10,343 nt of DNA from an uncultured Ruminococcus sp. (GTDB lineage: Bacteria; Bacillota; Clostridia; Oscillospirales; Acutalibacteraceae): NCBI GenBank assembly GCA_902773165.1, contig CACYDO010000321.1:1-10343 (forward strand), written 5' to 3'. Below the pieces are notes generated by a model. That model was not told where the DNA came from. It saw only the letters and a list, made by a program, of their open reading frames with translations, and searched no databases. The translations under genes were made by a program, and so were the position numbers. Below are positions 6,766 to 10,343 of the stretch, piece by piece (the stretch's first letter is position 1; each line of letters starts with the position of its first letter).

Positions 6766-8142
6766 TCAGCTTGCTGAATTTTGATCTATTTCGTATTTGT
6801 CTTTCATGTCCTGATATATCGCAGACGCGTCTTTCAGATCAATCTTCCCGTCATGGATAACATCCGCAGCCAAAAGATATTTGTCTTCCAGCACCGTTCC
6901 CGTCAGAATCTGATCCTCTATTATTTTCAGATCGCGTGAATTTATATTACCTTCACCTGTGACATCACCGAAAATAATCAAAGTGTAAGAAGAACCATCG
7001 GAAGATGTTACAGTCATACCTGTACCAACATGACCGCTGGTTTTTACATTCCCGTTATTGTCAAAAATTATAGGATCGTTCAATCCACATTTTTTTCGGA
7101 ATTGAGCAGGTGTCGTACCCGGCGTGATACCTGTAATTATATTTTGAACATTGTCAAATTCATAATTGCCTGCCGTACCATTGCTCGATTGATTATTTGT
7201 TGATGAGTTTTGCGATTGATATTTTTCCTCAATCTCGTCTAAGGAAACTATTTGCACGGACAGATTACTTCCGTTTGGTGTAAAACAGCCGCAAACACCA
7301 CCGGAACCGCAAATGAAAGAATCAGTAGAAGCAGTTCCTATATCACAGCTATTACTGCCCGATATGGCTGTAAGTCTTCCGCTGCTGTTTCCTATAAACC
7401 AGTTTCCTAATTTTGCCGTGCCGGAGGAAGGGGAGAAGCCGTCAAAAACGATTCCGCTGTTGTATGCGTCGTATATTATCGAATTGTCATCTGAAAAATA
7501 GTTTTCATATGTATATATCTTAGCTGTGTTTAAAGAAAAAGCTGTAACGCTGCTGTCATTTATAGATAGTATTTCATTATCGGTTGTGCAGAAGATCGTT
7601 GAGCCATCTCCGGCTAGAAAAAGATTATAGCCGTATGAATTGAGCCTGATCTCGTCTATCTGCTTGTAGTTATTTGAAAAAATTTTGACGGATTCGGGGT
7701 CCAGTAAATACCAATTGCTGCCATTATATGCAAATGTAGCGTTCTGGCGCAGCTCGACATTGTTGATCACAGATGACGTAAATGAGTTTGCAGCTGCGTT
7801 ATACTTTTTTATAGTTACATAGTGAAATGGAGTATTATTCTCATTTTTATATTCATTAATGAAAAAATAAAACATTCCGCTTCTATATGCATAAGAAGTA
7901 TCAGCTGCATTTATATCAAGAATATTGGAGGTAACATTGAAGTTATTGTCTATTAATGTAACCTTGTAATTATTCTGATATCTGCTGAGGATATAAAAGC
8001 TTTCCCCATTACCGGGGAAAACGTCCAATACTGTGCCGCAGTTATTTAGGTCAAAAACGGTATTTGCTGAAGATGTTGAAAGGTTCATGTAAATAATCGA
8101 AAAAAGCAAAACAGCAATAATGAATGTGCGTAAGGATTTCAT
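6766..8142 (-). CDS. Secreted dockerin type I-like protein
   Basis: This 458-residue protein begins with a Sec signal peptide (basic start, hydrophobic about 7-20, likely cleavage after SSA near 26). A long region of about 30-305 follows, rich in Asn, Ser, Tyr and Gly. Its repeated short strands (for example NWYLLDPE, NLFLAGDGSTIFC, GNWFIGNSSGRLTAI) suggest a beta-propeller-like fold, which is inference. A Ser/Asn linker (about 307-326) leads to a module at about 329-391 (ITGITPGTT..., VGTGMTV) commonly found before dockerins. Last is a dockerin-like pair of calcium loops, GDVTGEGNINSRDL (392-405) and ADVIHDGKIDLKDA (426-439). T395, E397 and I429 depart from usual ligands, so calcium or cohesin binding may be altered. 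No catalytic domain is recognised. Its start overlaps the rnhA stop as ATGA. It probably sits at the cell surface or in a cohesin-dockerin complex. Confidence 0.82.
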   Translation of the reverse strand: MKSLRTFIIAVLLFSIIYMNLSTSSANTVFDLNNCGTVLDVFPGNGESFYILSRYQNNYKVTLIDNNFNVTSNILDINAADTSYAYRSGMFYFFINEYKNENNTPFHYVTIKKYNAAANSFTSSVINNVELRQNATFAYNGSNWYLLDPESVKIFSNNYKQIDEIRLNSYGYNLFLAGDGSTIFCTTDNEILSINDSSVTAFSLNTAKIYTYENYFSDDNSIIYDAYNSGIVFDGFSPSSGTAKLGNWFIGNSSGRLTAISGSNSCDIGTASTDSFICGSGGVCGCFTPNGSNLSVQIVSLDEIEEKYQSQNSSTNNQSSNGTAGNYEFDNVQNIITGITPGTTPAQFRKKCGLNDPIIFDNNGNVKTSGHVGTGMTVTSSDGSSYTLIIFGDVTGEGNINSRDLKIIEDQILTGTVLEDKYLLAADVIHDGKIDLKDASAIYQDMKDKYEIDQNSAS

Positions 8143-8582
8143 GATACTTTGTATTTATCTGCGGCAGAAGTGGCAAGTCGGTCGCAGCGTTCATTTTCAG
8201 TGTGACCGTTATGTCCTTTGACCCAGATAAATTTAACGTCATGCTGCTCGGTAAGATCGAGCAGTACTTCCCAAAGGTCTACGTTTTTAGCAGGTTCTTT
8301 GTTGCTTTTTTTCCAATTATTTGCTTTCCAGCCTTTCGCCCAACCTTTATTTATGCCGTTGCAAACATAAGAAGAATCGCTGTACACCGTTACGCTGCAA
8401 GGTTCTTTCAAACATTTAAGAGCTTCAATTACAGCGGTCATCTCCATTTGGTTATTAGTTGTAGAAGCACAGCCCCCGCTGATTTCTTTTTCAACAGTAC
8501 CATATCGAAGAATAGCTCCCCAACCTCCCGGACCGGGGTTATTTCTGCAAGCTCCATCGGTAAAAATATCGACATTTTTCAT
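8139..8582 (-). CDS. rnhA: Ribonuclease HI
   Basis: This 147-residue cytoplasmic endonuclease cuts the RNA strand of RNA-DNA hybrids during replication and R-loop removal. All four catalytic carboxylates are visible: D9 in IFTDGACRNNPGPGGWG, E47 in NNQMEMTAVIEAL, D69 in VYSDSSYV and D134 in ENERCDRLA. H124 of KGHNGH is also present. Length and motif spacing match bacterial RNase HI throughout, and the WAKGWKANNWKK stretch (81-92) is the usual basic protrusion (handle). The ATG at 8582 is set by GGAGG (complement of 8590-8594) at 7 nt. It is the first gene of the minus-strand unit. A promoter at 8752-8779 would transcribe it after a long repeat-rich leader. Its TGA overlaps the ATG of the dockerin gene. 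Confidence 0.97.
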   Translation of the reverse strand: MKNVDIFTDGACRNNPGPGGWGAILRYGTVEKEISGGCASTTNNQMEMTAVIEALKCLKEPCSVTVYSDSSYVCNGINKGWAKGWKANNWKKSNKEPAKNVDLWEVLLDLTEQHDVKFIWVKGHNGHTENERCDRLATSAADKYKVS

Positions 8583-8589
8583 ATATAAA

Positions 8590-8594
8590 CCTCC
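8590..8594 (-). promoter_or_regulatory. Ribosome binding site of rnhA
   Basis: GGAGG on the minus strand stands 7 nt before the rnhA ATG. It is the only strong Shine-Dalgarno nearby and confirms the start giving the standard 147-residue RNase HI. Confidence 0.85.
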
Positions 8595-8634
8595 GAAATA
8601 TTCTATAATATTATCACGGGCAAGCGCCCGAAGG

Positions 8635-8695
8635 CAGTTCCGGCGGCTGTATCGCCGCTCACAGTTCCGGCGGCGTGTCGCCGCTCACAGTTCCG
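8635..8695. repeat. GC-rich tandem repeat with hairpin units
   Basis: Two adjacent near-identical units occupy 8635-8661 (27 nt) and 8662-8687 (26 nt), each reading CAGTTCCGGCGGC, a short variable turn, then CGCCGCTCA. A third start, CAGTTCCG, is at 8688-8695. Each unit folds on itself: GCGGC (8643-8647) with GCCGC (8654-8658), and GCGGCG (8670-8675) with CGCCGC (8679-8684). They look like members of a REP-like intergenic family. There are no spacers, so this is not a CRISPR array. Confidence 0.8.
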
Positions 8696-8734
8696 ATATT
8701 ACTTTATCGTAACGATAAAATTGGTTTCCGCGCC
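8664..8734. repeat. Dispersed repeat block, copy A
   Basis: This block begins with a GCGGCG/CGCCGC hairpin, continues GTTCCGAT..TTACTTTAT.GTAA and ends near TGGTTTC..CGCC. The same layout recurs at 8813-8884. Copy A also contains a perfect 7-bp AT hairpin at 8703-8719 that has decayed in copy B. The block overlaps the second tandem unit and lies between the promoter at 8752-8779 and rnhA. Confidence 0.7.
8703..8719. repeat. Perfect 7-bp inverted repeat
   Basis: TTTATCG (8703-8709) and CGATAAA (8713-8719) are exact reverse complements around a 3-nt turn. It lies in the predicted leader of the rnhA unit, about 30 nt after the expected transcription start. It is part of repeat copy A. Confidence 0.6.
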
Positions 8735-8751
8735 GCCGGCTTTCTATTAAA

Positions 8752-8779
8752 ATTATACACCTTGTATACAATTTGTCAA
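8752..8779 (-). promoter_or_regulatory. Near-consensus sigma-A promoter reading toward rnhA
   Basis: On the minus strand TTGACA (complement of 8774-8779) and TATAAT (complement of 8752-8757) are both perfect and are separated by 16 bp, one short of the ideal spacing. Transcription should start near 8745, giving a leader of about 160 nt before rnhA. The spacer contains the perfect palindrome TTGTATACAA (8762-8771), a possible operator. Confidence 0.78.
8762..8771. promoter_or_regulatory. Palindrome in the promoter spacer, possible operator
   Basis: TTGTATACAA is a perfect 10-bp palindrome lying wholly between the -35 and -10 boxes. Its GT-AT-AC core fits the general GntR-family operator pattern (GT, short spacer, AC). 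A bound repressor here would block RNA polymerase. In AT-rich DNA a palindrome of this length can arise by chance, so the call is tentative. Confidence 0.35.
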
Positions 8780-8812
8780 TTATAAAATATGGCGTCTGTA
8801 TCACTGCTGACG

Positions 8813-8884
8813 ATTCCGGCGGCGTATCGCCGCTGTTGGTTCCGATTTTACTTTATTGTAAAGAAAAACTGGTTTCTTCGCCCC
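8813..8884. repeat. Dispersed repeat block, copy B
   Basis: This is the second copy of the block at 8664-8734, offset by 148-149 bases in the same orientation. Its hairpin is GCGGCG (8819-8824), turn TAT, CGCCGC (8828-8833), followed by GGTTCCGATTTTACTTTATTG and CTGGTTTCTTCGCC in the same order. Base differences are scattered, so the duplication is old or the two inserted separately. It lies just downstream of the gene ending at 8932 and upstream of the rnhA promoter. Confidence 0.7.
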
Positions 8885-8931
8885 AAATTTGAATGCTGAA
8901 ATTATCTGACTATCATATTTGTGGGCAGCTG

Positions 8932-9411
8932 TTATTCGATCAGCAAATTGAGTATATCCATGAACAGATTGCCTGTTTTAGTGGAAGTTTCGCTGTTGCT
9001 AGCCAAAAACAAGGTGAATTGCTTATCTGTGTTGATATAATCAAAAGCAGTGTAGATCCCGTTTTCACCTGCATGTGCCGCGCCGCCCGATATCACGGGA
9101 CGGAAAGCGTAACCGTATTGTTTGCCGTCCGAATAGTCTGTTGTCATTGCCTCGAAGCTTTCTTTGGAGATAATGTCGCCATTTTTCAGTGAGTTTAGCC
9201 AGATGGTTATGTCGGCTGCATTTGAGATCATATCTCCGCAGCCTTTTGTTAATCCCGGTTGTTTGTCAAGCCCTTCATAAGTGCAGCCATGTGCCCATTC
9301 GGGTGATGACGGTAATTCTTCCAGTGAGCCTGTGTGCGTCATGTTGAGCGGCTGCCAGAAGTTCTCTCGAACATAATCAACATAATTCATTCCGGAAACC
9401 TGTTCAACGAT
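8932..9411 (-). pseudogene. C-terminal fragment of a beta-lactamase-family serine hydrolase
   Basis: Codons 283-441 of the chimeric frame match the C-terminal half of PF00144-type serine hydrolases: xIVExVSGxxYxDYVxExxxxPLxMxxT, followed by the middle segment and the HAG motif. The fragment starts exactly where the YSNxGYxLLG segment should come just before, so the whole N-terminal half, including the nucleophile serine and its lysine, is missing. The remnant is in frame and free of stops, so the event seems recent or the tail is tolerated. Its natural stop and length at the C-terminus look intact. Confidence 0.75.
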
Positions 9412-10343
9412 TTCTATTTCATATTTTGCTTCGTGAAGATCTAAAATTGACTTAACGATCGACAAACCCAAGCCGTTGCCTTTGTTGTGACGGCTTTTGT
9501 CGCGGCTGTAATACGGCTGCCACAGCTGCTTTAGTTCATGCTTTTGAATGTATTCGCTCTGATTGACGATCGACAAGGTGTTTTCCGTAATATTAATCTG
9601 TATTTCGCTGTTTGGCAGAGAATGCTTCACCGAATTATCAATAAGATTTTGAAGGGCAGTTTTTATCAGCTCTCTATCAGCATTAATACTGTTGTCACCG
9701 CATTCTGCGATGACTATTGTCCTTCCTTCGGGCAGGCTGTGTACAACTTTAGTCACCTCCTGCGTCAGCTCGTAAAGATCAAATCTTACGCGATTTACTT
9801 CTAATTCGTAAGAATCCAGTCTGCTAAAGCTTAGCATCTTGTGAACGAGTGCATCCACCTCTTCTGTCTGTTCTATGATTCTGTCAAGGTAATCATCTTT
9901 CTCGGTTTCGTCTATATTTTCTTTTAAGCTATAGGCATATCCGCTTATTACGAACAGAGGAGTTTTAATATCGTGAGCAAGAGCGTTTGTCATAAACAGT
10001 CTTTTTTGTTCCTGAATTATCTGCTCCTCGATGGTTCGCCAGATCATAAGGCACAGAAGCACTCCAACTGTCAAAAAGAAACCAAATATCAGCGCTGCTC
10101 CTATTATCAGATCGTTTTTGCACCCGTCCAGTATGTTTATTTTCTTTGCATATTGGACGCTGAAATAATTCTCTGCCTGCATAGTGTATTCGTCCTCGAA
10201 ATAGACTATGTAATCATTGGCGTAAAAAATATAATCAACTCCTTTTGTTTGGATCATTTCAATAGATCTGTCAATCCGCTCATTCTTAAGCGAGCTTATA
10301 AAGTCTTCATTAAAAAAACTACCAAGGATAAAATTCTTTGGAA
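8932..10343 (-). CDS. Sensor histidine kinase fused to a beta-lactamase-family fragment (partial, chimeric)
   Basis: The frame is open to the right edge of the window. The first ATG seen (complement of 10257) is internal, since 28 sense codons precede it, so the true start lies outside. Numbering from that ATG gives 441 residues. A membrane span is at about 49-73, followed by the dimerisation helix with AHDIKTP (H95 is the phospho-accepting histidine), the N-box with N204 and N208, and the G-box KGNGLGLS (259-266). At about residue 282 the kinase stops matching its family, short of its usual end. The chain continues in frame as the C-terminal half of a serine hydrolase: EIVEQVSGMNYVDYV, then FWQPLNMTHTG, GDMISNAADI, YGYAF, and H395-A-G, equivalent to the KTG/HxG motif. 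The SxxK and YxN motifs of that family are absent, so hydrolase activity is not expected. It may be a deletion fusion, an assembly join or a decaying gene. Confidence 0.85.
   Translation of the reverse strand, partial: PKNFILGSFFNEDFISSLKNERIDRSIEMIQTKGVDYIFYANDYIVYFEDEYTMQAENYFSVQYAKKINILDGCKNDLIIGAALIFGFFLTVGVLLCLMIWRTIEEQIIQEQKRLFMTNALAHDIKTPLFVISGYAYSLKENIDETEKDDYLDRIIEQTEEVDALVHKMLSFSRLDSYELEVNRVRFDLYELTQEVTKVVHSLPEGRTIVIAECGDNSINADRELIKTALQNLIDNSVKHSLPNSEIQINITENTLSIVNQSEYIQKHELKQLWQPYYSRDKSRHNKGNGLGLSIVKSILDLHEAKYEIEIVEQVSGMNYVDYVRENFWQPLNMTHTGSLEELPSSPEWAHGCTYEGLDKQPGLTKGCGDMISNAADITIWLNSLKNGDIISKESFEAMTTDYSDGKQYGYAFRPVISGGAAHAGENGIYTAFDYINTDKQFTLFLASNSETSTKTGNLFMDILNLLIE
9409..9420 (-). 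other. Fusion junction between kinase and hydrolase coding sequence
   Basis: On the minus strand the junction reads GAAATAGAAATC, coding Glu-Ile-Glu-Ile. GAAAT occurs twice in a row here, and EI is expected both in the kinase (KYEIE) and in the hydrolase (EIVEQ). A short shared word of this kind is what a microhomology-mediated deletion between neighbouring genes would leave. The exact crossover base cannot be fixed without parental sequences. Confidence 0.5.

Larger units (their letters stand above)
8583..8931. other. Intergenic region with hairpin repeats and a promoter
   Basis: No gene lies in these 349 bases. From the rnhA side they hold the rnhA ribosome binding site, a small hairpin (CGGGC 8617-8621 with GCCCG 8626-8630), a GC-rich tandem repeat (8635-8695), a perfect AT-rich hairpin (TTTATCG 8703-8709 with CGATAAA 8713-8719), a minus-strand promoter (8752-8779), and a second copy of the repeat block (8813-8884). 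No intrinsic terminator with a T-run was found for the gene ending at 8932, so read-through into the rnhA unit is possible. Confidence 0.7.

Noticed and set aside
8202..8588. Plus-strand open frame of 128 codons opposite rnhA
   Set aside because: It is fully antisense to a clear RNase HI gene, and its product has no recognisable motif.
8635..8695. Short tandem repeats resembling a CRISPR array
   Set aside because: The units abut with no unique spacers, are only two full copies and a part, and no cas gene is present.
8762..8786. A plus-strand promoter (TTGTAT with TATAAA)
   Set aside because: The spacing is only 13 bp and the -35 match is weak. The minus-strand promoter over the same bases is far better, and no gene on the plus strand follows.
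10255..10257. ATG at the complement of 10257 as the true start of the histidine kinase
   Set aside because: Twenty-eight sense codons precede it in frame up to the window edge, it lacks a ribosome binding site, and it would remove most of the expected sensor region and first membrane span.

Overview
The window looks like chromosome from a low-to-moderate GC, Gram-positive anaerobe of the Ruminococcus/Oscillospiraceae type. This is inferred from a dockerin-bearing secreted protein, an EFR1-type flavodoxin/ferredoxin protein, DUF6273-like domains, strong GGAGG ribosome binding sites and consensus sigma-A promoters. No rRNA, tRNA, CRISPR array or recognisable insertion sequence was seen.

Left part (1-5998, + strand). 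An AT-rich upstream region carries a full-consensus promoter (TTGACA, 17 bp, TATAAT at 230-258) and a leader of about 105 nt. Four tightly packed genes follow: an ABC ATPase with two N-terminal FHA domains (370-1926), its membrane permease (1926-2762), a PP2C-type protein phosphatase (2775-3632), and a soluble Ser/Thr protein kinase with two C-terminal DUF6273-like domains (3650-5953). A strong intrinsic terminator (5963-5998) closes the unit. The genes form a self-contained phospho-signalling module around a transporter: the kinase writes, the phosphatase erases, and the FHA domains on the ATPase read phosphothreonine. The nearest precedent I know is mycobacterial Rv1747 (FHA-FHA-ABC-permease in one chain) with its kinase PknF. 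Here the transporter is split in two, a phosphatase is added, and the kinase carries putative ligand-sensing domains. The transported substrate is not evident.

Middle part (6002-8779, - strand, convergent with the first unit). rnhA (8582 to 8139) overlaps the start of a secreted dockerin protein (8142 to 6766) by ATGA. An EFR1-type flavodoxin/ferredoxin protein (6748 to 6002) follows after a short gap. A near-consensus promoter at 8752-8779 reads toward this unit and would give a leader of roughly 160 nt filled with GC-rich hairpin repeats. A related repeat copy lies on the far side of the promoter.

Right part (8932-10343, - strand). One open frame runs off the window edge. It encodes a sensor histidine kinase joined in frame, around 9409-9420, to the C-terminal half of a beta-lactamase-family serine hydrolase that has lost its catalytic Ser/Lys motif. 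This looks like a deletion-born chimera or an assembly join.

The most interesting content is the FHA/ABC/PP2C/kinase-DUF6273 operon, followed by the chimeric kinase-hydrolase gene and the repeat-filled leader before rnhA.
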